A DNA stretch of 64,000 bases from Novimethylophilus kurashikiensis (GCF_003112435.1 NZ_BDOQ01000018.1:115533-179532); one strand, 5' to 3'. Numbered from the stretch's first letter, positions 16,482 to 25,734 are shown. The notes: generated by a model not told the origin, from the letters alone. Program-made: numbers and translations.

Positions 16482-18503
16482 ATGTCGCAAAGTGTCATAT
16501 TCGCCCTGGCTTGTGCTGTACTCGCAATCGTTTATGGGGTGTTCACTATCATGTGGGTGCTGGCGCAGCCGACTGGCAACGAACGCATGCGAGAAATCGC
16601 AGCGGCGGTGCAGGAAGGCGCATCGGCCTATCTCAATCGTCAATACACAACGATAGGCCTGGTCGGGGTTCTACTGTTCGGCATTATCTGGGCGACGCTC
16701 GGAACGCTCACTGCTGTGGGGTTCGCTATCGGTGCCGGGCTTTCGGCAGCTGCGGGCTACATCGGCATGAATATCTCCGTCCGCTCCAACCTGCGCACGG
16801 CCGAGGCCGCGCACAACGGCATCAATGCCGCCCTCAACGTGGCTTTCCGTGGCGGCGCCATCACCGGCATGCTGGTGGTCGGCCTGGGCTTGCTGGGCGT
16901 GGCGGGCTATTACGCCTTCCTGCAAATGACGACGCCTGAAGGACAGGCGGTGAACACCGGTCCGCTGGTGGGCCTGGCATTCGGCAGCTCGCTCATTTCC
17001 ATATTCGCGCGTCTCGGCGGCGGTATCTTCACCAAAGGCGCCGACGTGGGTGCCGACCTGGTGGGCAAGGTGGAAGCTGGCATTCCCGAGGACGACCCGC
17101 GTAATCCGGCAGTCATCGCCGACAACGTGGGAGACAACGTGGGCGACTGCGCGGGCATGGCGGCCGACCTGTTTGAAACCTACGCCGTGACCATCATCGC
17201 CACCATGCTGCTGGGTAGTCTTCTGATGCCGGGCTCGGCCAATGCACTGACCTATCCCCTGGTGCTGGGCGGAATCTCCATCGTGGCTTCCATCATCGGC
17301 ACCTTCTTCGTCAAGGCGCGCGAAGGCGGCAAGATCATGAACGCGTTGTATCGCGGCTTGATTGTCTCCGGCGTGTTGTCGGCCATCGCCTTCTATCCGG
17401 TGACCAATGCGATGATGGCCGAGAGCGGCCTGGAATACTCCGCGCTCAACATCTATCTCGCGACCTTGATCGGCTTGGGCGTGACCGCGGCCATGGTGGT
17501 CATCACCGAGTACTACACGGCGACGGAATACGGCCCGGTGCGGCATGTGGCGGGAGCTTCTACCACTGGCCATGCCACCAACATCATCGCCGGCCTGGGC
17601 GTGTCGATGAAAGCCACAGCAGCGCCCGTGATCGTGATCTGCCTCGGTATCCTCGGGGCGCATCATCTGGCCGGCTTGTACGGTATCGCCATCGCCGCGA
17701 CGTCCATGCTGTCGATGGCGGGCATTATCGTGGCGCTCGATGCCTACGGCCCCATCACCGACAACGCCGGCGGCATTGCCGAAATGGCGCATCTACCCAA
17801 GGCCATCCGCGATATCACCGATCCGCTGGATGCCGTGGGCAACACGACCAAGGCCGTCACCAAGGGCTATGCCATTGGCTCGGCAGGTCTTGCGGCGCTG
17901 GTGCTGTTCGCCGACTTCACGCATGCGCTTTCCGAGCATGGCGGCGATACCACGTTCGATCTTTCCAATCACATGGTCATCATCGGCCTGTTTTTGGGCG
18001 GCATGATTCCCTACCTGTTCGGTGCCATGGCGATGGAAGCCGTCGGTCGTGCGGCGGCATCCGTGGTGGTGGAAGTGCGTCGCCAGTTCAAGGAGATGCC
18101 CGGCATCATGAACCACACCGAGAAGCCCGATTATTCGCGTGCGGTGGACATGCTGACCAAGGCGGCGATCAAGGAGATGATCGTTCCCTCGCTCCTGCCC
18201 GTGCTGACGCCTATTCTCGTCGGCAAACTGCTGGGGGCCCAGGCCTTGGGCGGATTGCTGATCGGTACCATCGTCACCGGCCTGTTCGTGGCGATCTCGA
18301 TGACGGTGGGCGGCGGTGCTTGGGATAACGCCAAGAAGCACATCGAAGACGGCTACCACGGCGGCAAAGGTTCCGACGCCCACAAGGCCGCAGTGACGGG
18401 CGATACCGTCGGCGATCCCTACAAGGACACTGCCGGTCCCGCGATCAATCCGCTCATCAAGATCATCAACATCGTGGCATTATTGATGGTCGCGGTTCTT
18501 TAA
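16482..18503 (+). CDS. hppA: K+-independent H+-translocating membrane pyrophosphatase
   Basis: This 673-aa integral membrane protein with about 15-16 helices couples PPi hydrolysis (or synthesis) to proton pumping. The catalytic core is intact: [44 protein letters not shown] blocks near residues 187-226. The GNTTKA motif near residue 450 carries lysine where K+-dependent enzymes have alanine, which identifies the K+-independent class. In autotrophs it can recover energy from biosynthetic PPi. A GAGAGGAGG ribosome site precedes the ATG. The upstream region is the diverged repeat. Confidence 0.97.
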   Translation: MSQSVIFALACAVLAIVYGVFTIMWVLAQPTGNERMREIAAAVQEGASAYLNRQYTTIGLVGVLLFGIIWATLGTLTAVGFAIGAGLSAAAGYIGMNISVRSNLRTAEAAHNGINAALNVAFRGGAITGMLVVGLGLLGVAGYYAFLQMTTPEGQAVNTGPLVGLAFGSSLISIFARLGGGIFTKGADVGADLVGKVEAGIPEDDPRNPAVIADNVGDNVGDCAGMAADLFETYAVTIIATMLLGSLLMPGSANALTYPLVLGGISIVASIIGTFFVKAREGGKIMNALYRGLIVSGVLSAIAFYPVTNAMMAESGLEYSALNIYLATLIGLGVTAAMVVITEYYTATEYGPVRHVAGASTTGHATNIIAGLGVSMKATAAPVIVICLGILGAHHLAGLYGIAIAATSMLSMAGIIVALDAYGPITDNAGGIAEMAHLPKAIRDITDPLDAVGNTTKAVTKGYAIGSAGLAALVLFADFTHALSEHGGDTTFDLSNHMVIIGLFLGGMIPYLFGAMAMEAVGRAAASVVVEVRRQFKEMPGIMNHTEKPDYSRAVDMLTKAAIKEMIVPSLLPVLTPILVGKLLGAQALGGLLIGTIVTGLFVAISMTVGGGAWDNAKKHIEDGYHGGKGSDAHKAAVTGDTVGDPYKDTAGPAINPLIKIINIVALLMVAVL

Positions 18504-18513
18504 CTTCAACCAT

Positions 18514-18539
18514 TCCGGCACTGCAGGTGCAGTGCCGGA
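18514..18539 (+). terminator. Perfect hairpin after hppA
   Basis: CCGGCACTGC (18515-18524) and GCAGTGCCGG (18529-18538) form a perfect stem with a 4-base loop, 11 bases after the hppA stop. The U-tract is missing, so it may act as a weak terminator or 3'-end stabiliser. It also contains the upstream GTG at 18532, arguing against that codon as the start of the next gene. Confidence 0.55.
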
Positions 18540-18564
18540 GTTAAACCTCCCTGCAGGTTGCATC

Positions 18565-19980
18565 GTGTCGATAAGAACAAAATTTATTCTGGCAATGTTG
18601 TTAACCAGCCTGGCCTCGACCGTAATGGTCGGGGCCGTGGCTTATTCGCGCCTCATGCGCAAGTTCGACGATCTTGTGCTGCAGGATGCTTCGCGTTCCT
18701 TCCGGCTCGATGTTAGCGCCTATATCCGTACCTACGGCAGCTGGGAACAGGCGCAAGCCCAGGAAAACTTCGGGTCGTTCTCACGACGTAGGCGCGAAAT
18801 GCTGAACATGCCGCCGCCCGGCCCAATCTCCGGCCCGGAAGCTGACCGACCGCATCCGAAACCCGGCAACTCACCGACGGCCACCATGGATGTCCCCGTA
18901 CCGCCGCGACCTGATATGCAAAATCAGGATATGCATGGCCAGGGCATGCACGGTCCAGGCATGCAACCCCAGCCGCCGAGTCATCTGCGCCGGCCGCCTT
19001 TCCGTTTCTATTTGTTCGATACCCAAGGCCGTGCCTTGATGAACATCCCGCCCTACCACCCAGGCCAGCCAATGCGCGCAGAAGAGCGCGAGAAGGTGCT
19101 GCCCGTGGAGGTGGACGGCCGCACCGTGGCGTATTTTTCGCCGCAAGGGCAGATCAATTACTCCGACATGGATTTCGGTTATCTCTCTGCCATGCGCGAG
19201 GCGCTGACATACGGGGTCGCAGCAGCAGCTTTGCTCACGTTGGTGTTGGGCTGGGTATTCGGAAATCGATTGAGCGGAGCGCTACGCAGGTTGACCTCAG
19301 CGGTCGAAGCTGTGAGCGACGGCGAGTTGAAACAGCACGTCGTGGTGAAATCCAGGGATGAAGTCGGGGTGCTGGCGGCCGCATTCAATCGCATGAGCGA
19401 TGAAATCGTCAGAAGCCATACCGATTTACGCGAGTCCCACGACCAGATTCGCCGCCAGGCCGAACAACTCAAGGAGCTGAGCATCCGCGACGCGCTCACC
19501 AAGCTGCACAACCGTCGCTACTTCGACGAGCAGGCACGCCAGCTGCTGGAAATGGCGGTGCGCTACGACCATCCGTTTAGCGTCATGATCGGCGATATCG
19601 ATTTCTTCAAGAAGATCAACGACAAGTTCTCCCATGCCATGGGCGACGCCGTACTCAAGCAGGTAGCGGAAATCCTCCGCGGCAGCATCCGAGCTTCGGA
19701 TATCGTGGCGCGTTACGGTGGGGAAGAGTTCGTCATCGCCTTCCCCGAAACGCCGCTCCAGCAAGCGGCGGCAGTGTGCGAGGCATTACGCGTCAAGATC
19801 GAGGAATATCCGTGGCACGAATTGAACCCCGATCTCAAGGTCACCATGAGCATGGGCTTGAACGCCGATATTCACCTGGGCAGCGTAGACGCGATGCTGA
19901 CTTCGGCCGATGGCTTGCTCTACTACGCCAAGAATGCCGGGCGTAATCGCGTTTGCACGAAGCTGGAAGCGACGGTGTAG
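18565..19980 (+). CDS. Membrane diguanylate cyclase with HAMP and a Met/Pro-rich sensor domain
   Basis: This is a 471-aa protein if translation starts at GTG 18565; a GTG at 18532 lies inside the hppA hairpin. Order: membrane helix (about 6-27), periplasmic region, second helix (about 205-228), HAMP linker, coiled coil, and GGDEF domain with RYGGEEF and an RxxD inhibitory site (RASD). The periplasmic part contains a low-complexity insert (about 82-145) rich in Pro, Met, His, Gln and Gly, including MHGQGMHGPGMQPQPP. Such Met/His-rich stretches can bind copper or silver ions, which would make this a metal- or redox-responsive cyclase; that is inference. The next gene encodes a protein with a similar segment. 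Confidence 0.9.
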   Translation: MSIRTKFILAMLLTSLASTVMVGAVAYSRLMRKFDDLVLQDASRSFRLDVSAYIRTYGSWEQAQAQENFGSFSRRRREMLNMPPPGPISGPEADRPHPKPGNSPTATMDVPVPPRPDMQNQDMHGQGMHGPGMQPQPPSHLRRPPFRFYLFDTQGRALMNIPPYHPGQPMRAEEREKVLPVEVDGRTVAYFSPQGQINYSDMDFGYLSAMREALTYGVAAAALLTLVLGWVFGNRLSGALRRLTSAVEAVSDGELKQHVVVKSRDEVGVLAAAFNRMSDEIVRSHTDLRESHDQIRRQAEQLKELSIRDALTKLHNRRYFDEQARQLLEMAVRYDHPFSVMIGDIDFFKKINDKFSHAMGDAVLKQVAEILRGSIRASDIVARYGGEEFVIAFPETPLQQAAAVCEALRVKIEEYPWHELNPDLKVTMSMGLNADIHLGSVDAMLTSADGLLYYAKNAGRNRVCTKLEATV

Positions 19981-19985
19981 AAAAA

Positions 19986-20044
19986 ATGTGGGAGCGCCGC
20001 CCTCGGCGCGATTCTGCTGATCGTTTGCGCCGAGGCGGCGCGCC
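19986..20044. repeat. REP-like GC-rich palindrome
   Basis: TGTGGGAGCGCCGCCCTCGG opens a long hairpin with arms 19994-20009 and 20027-20041 (one bulged base) around a 17-base loop. The TGTGGGAGCG head followed by an inverted repeat resembles REP elements common in gammaproteobacteria. I found no second copy in this window, so its repeat status in the genome is unproven. Confidence 0.5.
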
Positions 20045-20070
20045 TTCAATAAAAATATCCAGGGGGTCGT

Positions 20071-21330
20071 TTGAATATCACCAAATCGCTGGCTTTGAGC
20101 TTGCTTTTCCTAACCATCGGCAACGCCACTGCGCACGATCTCACACGCTTGCCGCTCGGCGACGGCAAGATCTCCACGGCGCCCAGGACCGGCTGGATCT
20201 GGGCCTGCCATACCGAGCCTAATGCCGGTGGCGCATTTCGCGACGGCCCGTGGATCAAGTCTGACGGTACGTACGATTTGACTGCCAAGGCTGTGGTGCC
20301 GGGCAGCGTGACTTGGCCTAGTCGTTTCAATATTCAGGTACAGCAGGGACGCCGGGTGTTCACCAGCAACGACCTGCCGTCGCACCCCACAGGCACTTTC
20401 CCCATTCCCGCTGACAGCAAGGCTTATCTCTACGATCGCAACCCCAACCGCATCAGCCAGCAGAGCGTCCTGTTCGACCTGCCGGCCAATCCTCAACTTG
20501 CAGCTCAGCCCAGTTGTGCGCCGGGGGCCGTCGGCATCCTGCTGTCGGGCGTGGCGTTGTTCAACGCCCTGGATGCGCCGGGCCGCGATGCTGTTGCCCA
20601 TGAAACCCAGGATAGTTGCCAAGGCCATCCGCAGGTGTCCGGCATGTATCACTACCATAACGTCAGCAGCTGCGTGGACGACAAGAAACCGGCCAAGGCG
20701 CATTCGCCGCTGGTGGGCTATATGGTGGACGGCTTCGGTATTTACGGACGCTATGGCGAGGGCGGCAAGGAACTCGCGAGCAAAGACCTCGACGAATGCC
20801 ACGGCCATACGCACAAGATCGAATGGGACGGCAAACAGGTCAACATGTATCACTACCATGCGACCATGGATTTCCCCTATACCGCCGGCTGCATGCGCGG
20901 TACCTACAAGATGTCGGACGTGATGAAACTGAGTGGCGGCCCGCAGCGTAATTTCGGGCCAGGCGGAGGCGGGGAGCAACAACGGCAAGGGCCTGGACAG
21001 ATGGCGAGACCTGGTCAGCAAGGTCAAATGCCGATGATGGATAGGCGGCCAGGCCCCCAAGGTCAGGATATGCAGGGACAGCCGCCATTCGGCGCCGACG
21101 GTCAGCAAGGCGGCCAGATGCCGCCTCCACCGCGCCAGGAGGGTATGGAAGGGCGCATGGGGCCGCCGCCGGGTGGACATCCCGATCTCAACATCGCTGC
21201 GAGAAAGCTTGGCATCGACGTCCAACGCTTGCGTGCCGCGCTCGGCCCACCGCCGCCCGATCTCAATGCGGCAGCGGCAAGGCTGGGCATTTCCGTCGCG
21301 GACTTGAAGAACGCGCTGGGTGTACCTTAA
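20071..21330 (+). CDS. Exported YHYH-domain protein with Pro/Gln/Met-rich tail
   Basis: This 419-aa protein starts at TTG 20071, with AGGGGG just upstream, and begins with a signal peptide (about residues 1-21, cut near TAHD). The central YHYH domain carries two MYHYH motifs, near residues 192 and 259, with several cysteines (SSC, DECH, AGCM), suggesting a disulfide-stabilised metal site. The tail (about 290-370) is low complexity (GQMARPGQQGQMPMM, RRPGPQGQDMQGQPPF), followed by two repeats of the form PDLN-AARKLGI-V--L--ALG. The function is unknown. The tail resembles the sensor insert of the upstream cyclase, and an interaction or shared metal is conceivable. Confidence 0.82.
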   Translation: MNITKSLALSLLFLTIGNATAHDLTRLPLGDGKISTAPRTGWIWACHTEPNAGGAFRDGPWIKSDGTYDLTAKAVVPGSVTWPSRFNIQVQQGRRVFTSNDLPSHPTGTFPIPADSKAYLYDRNPNRISQQSVLFDLPANPQLAAQPSCAPGAVGILLSGVALFNALDAPGRDAVAHETQDSCQGHPQVSGMYHYHNVSSCVDDKKPAKAHSPLVGYMVDGFGIYGRYGEGGKELASKDLDECHGHTHKIEWDGKQVNMYHYHATMDFPYTAGCMRGTYKMSDVMKLSGGPQRNFGPGGGGEQQRQGPGQMARPGQQGQMPMMDRRPGPQGQDMQGQPPFGADGQQGGQMPPPPRQEGMEGRMGPPPGGHPDLNIAARKLGIDVQRLRAALGPPPPDLNAAAARLGISVADLKNALGVP

Positions 21331-21394
21331 TCGTTGCCTTTACTTTGTTGTTTCAGGCAGCCTCAGGAGTTTAGGTTTTAGAAAAAGACTTTCT

Positions 21395-21862
21395 ATGTCG
21401 TCAGCCTCTATCATTCGATGGCAAATCGCCCGGCTTGAAGATTTACCCCTCAGGTCGCTCTATGCCATCCTTGCCGCGCGCGAAGCCGTGTTCGTAGTCG
21501 AGCAGCACTGTCCTTATCAGGAACTGGACGGGTTGGATCTTGAAGCCCGTCATCTGGTCGGATGGCACGGCGAGGAGGTGGCGGCTTATTTGCGGATACT
21601 CGGCCCAGGTTCGCGCTTTGCCGAGCCCTCCATCGGTCGTGTGTTGACCACTATAGATTTCCGTCGGCATGGCCTCGGTCGTGAAGCCATGGCGCGGGCG
21701 ATCGAGTTCATGAAAACCGTCTACCCGGGCAGCGACATTCGTATCAGCGCCCAAACCTATCTGGAAAATTTCTACGGTAGCTTCGGTTTCCGCACCGTTT
21801 CAGAACCCTATCTCGAAGACGATATTCCGCATATCGAGATGCTCCGAAGTGCACAGGACTAG
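21395..21862 (+). CDS. ElaA-like GNAT acetyltransferase
   Basis: This 155-aa cytosolic GNAT protein has the ElaA pattern: LYAILAAREAVFVVEQHCPYQELDGLD near the start, ARHLVGW, then the acetyl-CoA-binding region IGRVLTT...RRHGLGREAM. The ATG at 21395 matches family length; an upstream in-frame ATG at 21320 adds an unlikely N-terminus. The native substrate of ElaA proteins is unknown. Its stop codon overlaps the stop of the convergent gene over the palindrome CTAG. Confidence 0.88.
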   Translation: MSSASIIRWQIARLEDLPLRSLYAILAAREAVFVVEQHCPYQELDGLDLEARHLVGWHGEEVAAYLRILGPGSRFAEPSIGRVLTTIDFRRHGLGREAMARAIEFMKTVYPGSDIRISAQTYLENFYGSFGFRTVSEPYLEDDIPHIEMLRSAQD

Positions 21863-22878
21863 CGTCGATAAGGCGCCGCCAACGGCTCGCCGATAAACAA
21901 TCCTTGCGCCGGCCACGCCACGCTTTTCCAATAGGCCTCAATGGCCGTAGCGCCGGAGAGATAGTGCTTGAGCAGCACTGTGGGGTTGGGGAATTTCTGC
22001 CAGTAATTACAGGGCTCGGAAACCGTACCGTAGCTCGCCGTTGCCCCCGCTTCCAGCCAGCGCAGGCTGCTCATCTGGTTTTTTCCCAGCAGGTCGCCGC
22101 CGAACGAGGTCAGATGATCCGCCAACGCCCCCGGGAGAAACCTGACCGTTTCCAGCTTGATCACCTGAGCACCGCCGGTTTCGTACACCATCACGTCTTG
22201 CGCGTTTTCCAGCTGGTTGGCCTTGAGATTCTTCACGCTGAATTGCAGCGGCGGCACTGCCCCGTCCGGCGGGAAAAACTTGCTGCGGGTATTTCGATCG
22301 GGGTCGGCGGTGCGAAGAAAATAGGCGCTCGCTGGGTATTGCCTGAAATTGCTAACTACGCCTCGATCGATCAGCGCCTTGGCTTGTGCCAGGTTATCCG
22401 TCGGCAACAGCATGGAAAGCCTCAGCCCCAAGTCGGCGTAAGGATGAGCCGTCGCAGCATTGAAATAGGGGCTGGGCTTGCCTGCGGCGCAGGTGTCCTT
22501 GCATTGGCTCGCATCGAACCCCAGTGTCAGCGCAGCCGTGATGGCATTACATTCCACTGCATACGGCGCCGTCCACGCCAGCACCATGGCCTCGGTTTCC
22601 GGCGGCAGGTTGGCTTCGATCTGCTGCTTAAGTTGGGTGAATGCAGCGAGAGAGAGTTTGCGCGGGTGGCCGGGAATGCTGACGTGGATGAGGTTTTTGT
22701 CCGGAATATGCCGGGCGGCCAGGTAATACGCCCCGATTTCCACACTGTTGGGGTCGGCGTCGTTGACGATGACGGCGACCTGCTCCGGGGTAATGCCTTG
22801 CGAGGGCCCTGCGCCGGTGCTCCCGGCCAATGCCAGTAAGTGATTCAGCAACAATCCCAGAACCAAGAGCGTACGCAT
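21859..22878 (-). CDS. TIGR03790-family exported protein
   Basis: This 339-aa protein has a signal peptide (MRTLLVLGLLLNHLLALAGS) and the recognisable family start VAVIVNDADPNSVEIGAYYLAARHIPDKNLIHV. The function is unknown; members are found in scattered proteobacteria and are probably periplasmic. GGGAGATGG precedes the ATG. The C-terminal half contains SYGTVSEPCNYWQKFPNP. Its 3' end overlaps the ElaA-like gene by 4 bases in convergent orientation. Confidence 0.82.
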   Translation of the reverse strand: MRTLLVLGLLLNHLLALAGSTGAGPSQGITPEQVAVIVNDADPNSVEIGAYYLAARHIPDKNLIHVSIPGHPRKLSLAAFTQLKQQIEANLPPETEAMVLAWTAPYAVECNAITAALTLGFDASQCKDTCAAGKPSPYFNAATAHPYADLGLRLSMLLPTDNLAQAKALIDRGVVSNFRQYPASAYFLRTADPDRNTRSKFFPPDGAVPPLQFSVKNLKANQLENAQDVMVYETGGAQVIKLETVRFLPGALADHLTSFGGDLLGKNQMSSLRWLEAGATASYGTVSEPCNYWQKFPNPTVLLKHYLSGATAIEAYWKSVAWPAQGLFIGEPLAAPYRR

Positions 22879-23045
22879 TCGACCATCTCCCTGTTGCTGA
22901 GTTGACGGCAGGAGGAGAGAAAAGTTGCGCTTCTGCTGAAGCTAGTGGTGGCTATGTTGGGTGCGGTTTGGGTGAAACTGCGCCGCGGTGCCGTCAGCAG
23001 GGTGCAATAGACGGCATCGCGGGGCTTGGAGCATGAGATCAGAGC

Positions 23046-23618
23046 TCAGTTGAGCTTGGTCTTGATTGATACGCCGCCAATGAGCGCTCCGGCGCTATAG
23101 CCCGTCGCCTTGTCGTCCGGGTAGTCGTGAGCGAGCCGAGCCTTGATGTCGTCCGGAATCTGGTACGACTGGCCGTGGCATTGCAAGCACATGGGCTGCA
23201 CGGGAATCGCCTTGAAATAACGGAACCAGTGACCGTCGCTCTCGTCGCGCGTTTCACTGAACTCGATGGTGGACGGCGACAAGCCGTTTTGCAGCGCGAG
23301 GTCGGCGCGGCCCAGCATGCGCGTCTCCCAATCGTCTGGTGTTGCCCGCCCTTGGTTGCGCAGTTTGTCGGAGACTCGGCGCAGCACGCGGCCATCCTTC
23401 GAATATTGCGCTTCCATCGCCGGCACCATGGTCTTGCAGACCTCCATCGCGGCTTCCGTGCCGCCCTCGTGCGTTTTCTGCTTGAGTGCGTCGCTGAACT
23501 TCTGGATGAATTCCTGGGCCGTCTTGCGGCTCTCCTCCAGATTGGGCGCGGCTTGTCCCGCCTGTGCCCCCCAGCTCATCGCGGCGGCGAGCACCGCAAA
23601 AATGAAGCGCAGTTTCAT
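23046..23618 (-). CDS. DUF3365 (Tll0287-like) periplasmic haem protein
   Basis: This 190-aa protein has a signal peptide (to about residue 20) and a Tll0287-like domain in which a single CLQCH motif (near residue 147) should covalently bind c-type haem. The domain is PAS-like and often appears as the sensor part of kinases; here it is free-standing. A strong AAGGAGG ribosome site is present. It is divergent from ohrR and may be a periplasmic redox or gas sensor or an electron carrier. The partner is not identifiable. Confidence 0.88.
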   Translation of the reverse strand: MKLRFIFAVLAAAMSWGAQAGQAAPNLEESRKTAQEFIQKFSDALKQKTHEGGTEAAMEVCKTMVPAMEAQYSKDGRVLRRVSDKLRNQGRATPDDWETRMLGRADLALQNGLSPSTIEFSETRDESDGHWFRYFKAIPVQPMCLQCHGQSYQIPDDIKARLAHDYPDDKATGYSAGALIGGVSIKTKLN

Positions 23619-23777
23619 GAGTCCTCCTTATTCGATGAATGTACGTATGCGAACAGATGCCGAGGAAGGCATGAAGTTCCTTCGCAATATTTTATTGAGC
23701 AGCATCGAGATGAGTTAAGGTGTCTCGCGGGATATCTCAGAAAAACTTCAGAGACATCTCACTGAAATATATCGCTT

Positions 23778-23790
23778 GCTATTTAATAGC
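23778..23790. promoter_or_regulatory. Putative OhrR operator upstream of ohrR
   Basis: GCTATTTAATAGC is a near-perfect palindrome (GCTATT/AATAGC around a central T) 22 bases before the ohrR start. Twelve of its bases recur upstream of the peroxidase gene at 24310-24321. Confidence 0.6.
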
Positions 23791-23811
23791 AAAAAATATA
23801 TTGTGCTGGGT

Positions 23812-24261
23812 ATGAATCCAACCGACGACAATCTGCCGCTTCTTGATGAGCTGCTGTGCTTTGCGATTTATTCGACATCGCTCGCGATGTCCAAGGTTTA
23901 TCGTCCCTTGTTGTCAGGCTTGGGAATTACCTATCCACAATATCTGGTGCTGATCGTGCTGTGGAATCAGGATGGTGTGACGGTGTCGCAAATCGGGAAT
24001 CAACTTTTCCTGGATTCGGCGACGCTGACGCCGCTATTAAAGCGCATGGAAGAGGCCGGTTTCATTCGTCGCGAACGTTCAACTCGCGACGAGCGCCAGG
24101 TCATCATTACCCTGACCGATGCTGGCCGAGCATTACGTGAGCAAGCCAGGAAGCTTTCGGACACGATCCTCTGCGCGACGCAATGCTCAAAAGAGGACGC
24201 CTTGATGCTTAAGAATCAACTGGTTGCCTTGCGCAACAATCTGGAAAAGAATATTCGGTAA
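23812..24261 (+). CDS. ohrR: OhrR-type MarR regulator (organic peroxide sensor)
   Basis: This 149-aa dimeric winged-helix repressor has the peroxide-sensing cysteine in the OhrR context LLCFAIYSTSLAM (Cys16). Two more cysteines near the C-terminus (Cys121, Cys125) fit the two-Cys OhrR subclass, where a disulfide forms on oxidation. The DNA-binding wing is visible (LLKRMEEAGFIRRERSTRDERQV). The ATG at 23812 is preferred over an earlier frame start that would run through the operator. The usual target ohr is not seen here; instead a catalase-like peroxidase with the same upstream palindrome follows. Confidence 0.9.
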   Translation: MNPTDDNLPLLDELLCFAIYSTSLAMSKVYRPLLSGLGITYPQYLVLIVLWNQDGVTVSQIGNQLFLDSATLTPLLKRMEEAGFIRRERSTRDERQVIITLTDAGRALREQARKLSDTILCATQCSKEDALMLKNQLVALRNNLEKNIR

Positions 24262-24309
24262 AACCTTGAGCACTTCCAACAGCGATTGGTGTGCTTTATA
24301 TATAGTGCA

Positions 24310-24321
24310 CTATTTAATAGC
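24310..24321. promoter_or_regulatory. Second copy of the OhrR-type operator, upstream of srpA-like gene
   Basis: CTATTTAATAGC is identical over 12 bases to the site at 23779-23790, lies in an AT-rich promoter-like stretch, and is 51 bases before the peroxidase start. It implies co-regulation by OhrR. Confidence 0.6.
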
Positions 24322-24372
24322 CAATTAATTAATTGTGGGAATTCAATCTTTAACAACGCAAGGAGAAATCAC

Positions 24373-25386
24373 GTGAGAAAAACGACGCGTCATACCACCC
24401 GGCTGTTGGTCGCCGCCTTATTCTTGAGCAGCGCAGGATGGGTTGCGGCGGATGAAGGGCAATCCGCAAAACCTGTGACGGAACAATTGGTCGATACGCT
24501 GACCAAGCTGGCGAACGGGCCTTACAAGGGTTATCGCGCCAACCATGCCAAGGGCATTATGGCGCAAGGTTCGTTTACCCCTTCGGCTGAAGCCGCAAGC
24601 ATCAGCAAGGCGCCGCACCTGCAGGGCGCAACCTCTCCGGTGCTCGTTCGTTTCTCCGATGCGACGGGCGTCCCCACCATTCCCGATGCCGACGGCAACG
24701 CGATGCCGAAGGGCATGGCCATTCGCTTTACCTTGCCTGACGGGGGTAGTACCGACATCGTCGTCATCTCGGTCAACGGTTTTCCTGCTGCAACGCCGGA
24801 AGAGTTCCTGGGGTTGCTCAATGCCGTTGCTGCGAGCGGCCCGGATGTCGCCTCTCCCAAGCCGGTCGAGCAATTCCTGGCGTCGCATCCTGCGGCCATG
24901 AAGTTCGTGACCACGCTCAAGCCTGCTCCCCAAAGTTTTGCCACACAGGCTTTCTATGGCGTGAATGCATTTGCATTTACCAATGCCCAGGGGCAAACGC
25001 AGTACGGCCGTTATCGCATCGTGCCCATGGCCGGCGAGCACTACCTGACCAAGGAAGAAGCCGCCAAGCAAACGCCAAATTACCTCATGGACGAGCTTCC
25101 GGCGCGCCTGGAAAAACAGGAAGCGAAGTATCGCATTCTGTTGCAGATTGCCGATGCTGGCGATGACGTGGACAACCCGACCGCGATCTGGCCGGAAGAC
25201 CGAAAGCTGGTAGAACTCGGCACCTTGACCCTGAAAAATCCGGTGGCAGACAGCCTGCAAGCGGAGAAGAGCATCATGTTCAACCCGCTGATGTTGCCTG
25301 AGGGGATTGCGCCGTCCAAGGATCCCGTCTTGCTGGCACGGCCTGCCGCTTATGCCGTGAGCTACAGCCGTCGTTTGGCGGATTAG
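24373..25386 (+). CDS. srpA: Periplasmic catalase-related peroxidase
   Basis: This 337-aa protein starts at GTG 24373 behind AAGGAG. A signal peptide (to about residue 28, VAADEG) directs it to the periplasm. It is a short catalase-fold haem protein: the distal histidine region is GYRANHAKGIMAQG, and the proximal haem tyrosine lies in the C-terminal RPAAYAVSYSRR. Such mini-catalases act as peroxidases rather than efficient catalases and lack the C-terminal part of full catalases. Location behind ohrR with a shared operator suggests organic peroxide defence in the periplasm. The symbol srpA is by family resemblance only. Confidence 0.88.
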   Translation: MRKTTRHTTRLLVAALFLSSAGWVAADEGQSAKPVTEQLVDTLTKLANGPYKGYRANHAKGIMAQGSFTPSAEAASISKAPHLQGATSPVLVRFSDATGVPTIPDADGNAMPKGMAIRFTLPDGGSTDIVVISVNGFPAATPEEFLGLLNAVAASGPDVASPKPVEQFLASHPAAMKFVTTLKPAPQSFATQAFYGVNAFAFTNAQGQTQYGRYRIVPMAGEHYLTKEEAAKQTPNYLMDELPARLEKQEAKYRILLQIADAGDDVDNPTAIWPEDRKLVELGTLTLKNPVADSLQAEKSIMFNPLMLPEGIAPSKDPVLLARPAAYAVSYSRRLAD

Positions 25387-25399
25387 GTAAGAAGAGTGC

Positions 25400-25432
25400 A
25401 AAAAGCCGGGCGTCTGACGTCCGGCTTTTTTT
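25400..25432 (+). terminator. Terminator of the peroxidase gene
   Basis: AAAAGCCGGGCGT pairs with ACGTCCGGCTTTT (one G-U pair), followed by TTT, 14 bases after the stop. Confidence 0.9.
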
Positions 25433-25552
25433 ACGTGTTAGATCAGCAATATCCCAACTTCTCGCATACACACGCGCATTCATTGCTAATGGATGTGGCC
25501 TGGGAAATCCAATCCATGCGACTGCCACCCAGATGCTTTTGCCAATGAAAAT

Positions 25553-25594
25553 TAGGTCCCTAGGAGGGCCAGGAAAGCCCGCTGTTTAGACCTA
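25553..25594. promoter_or_regulatory. Nested inverted repeat, possible enhancer site
   Basis: TAGGTC (25553-25558) and GACCTA (25589-25594) enclose an inner GGGC / GCCC pair (25566-25569 and 25577-25580). It lies about 110 bases upstream of the sigma-54 promoter at 25689, the usual place for an activator-binding site. No known activator consensus is recognised. The rest of 25433-25688 holds no gene I can support. Confidence 0.4.
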
Positions 25595-25688
25595 GATTCG
25601 CCGGAAGCAATCAATAAATCGGCAATCTTTTGCCGCACTTTGCACCCGAATCATTAAATTCATGATGGATAACCTAACGTTCTAGCAG

Positions 25689-25704
25689 TGGCACGTAATT
25701 TGCT
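25689..25704 (+). promoter_or_regulatory. Sigma-54 (RpoN) promoter
   Basis: TGGCAC-GTAAT-TTGCT matches the -24/-12 consensus TGGCAC-N5-TTGCW at every position, with GG at 25690-25691 and GC at 25702-25703. The expected start point is about 25715, close to the ribosome site of the gene at 25735. Confidence 0.85.
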
Positions 25705-25734
25705 CTTGAAGCATTCACTAATGGAGAAAATGCT

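Noticed and set aside
18532..18564. GTG at 18532 as start of the HAMP-GGDEF gene
   Set aside because: It lies inside the hairpin that follows hppA. Starting at 18565 gives a standard basic N-terminus followed by the first membrane helix.
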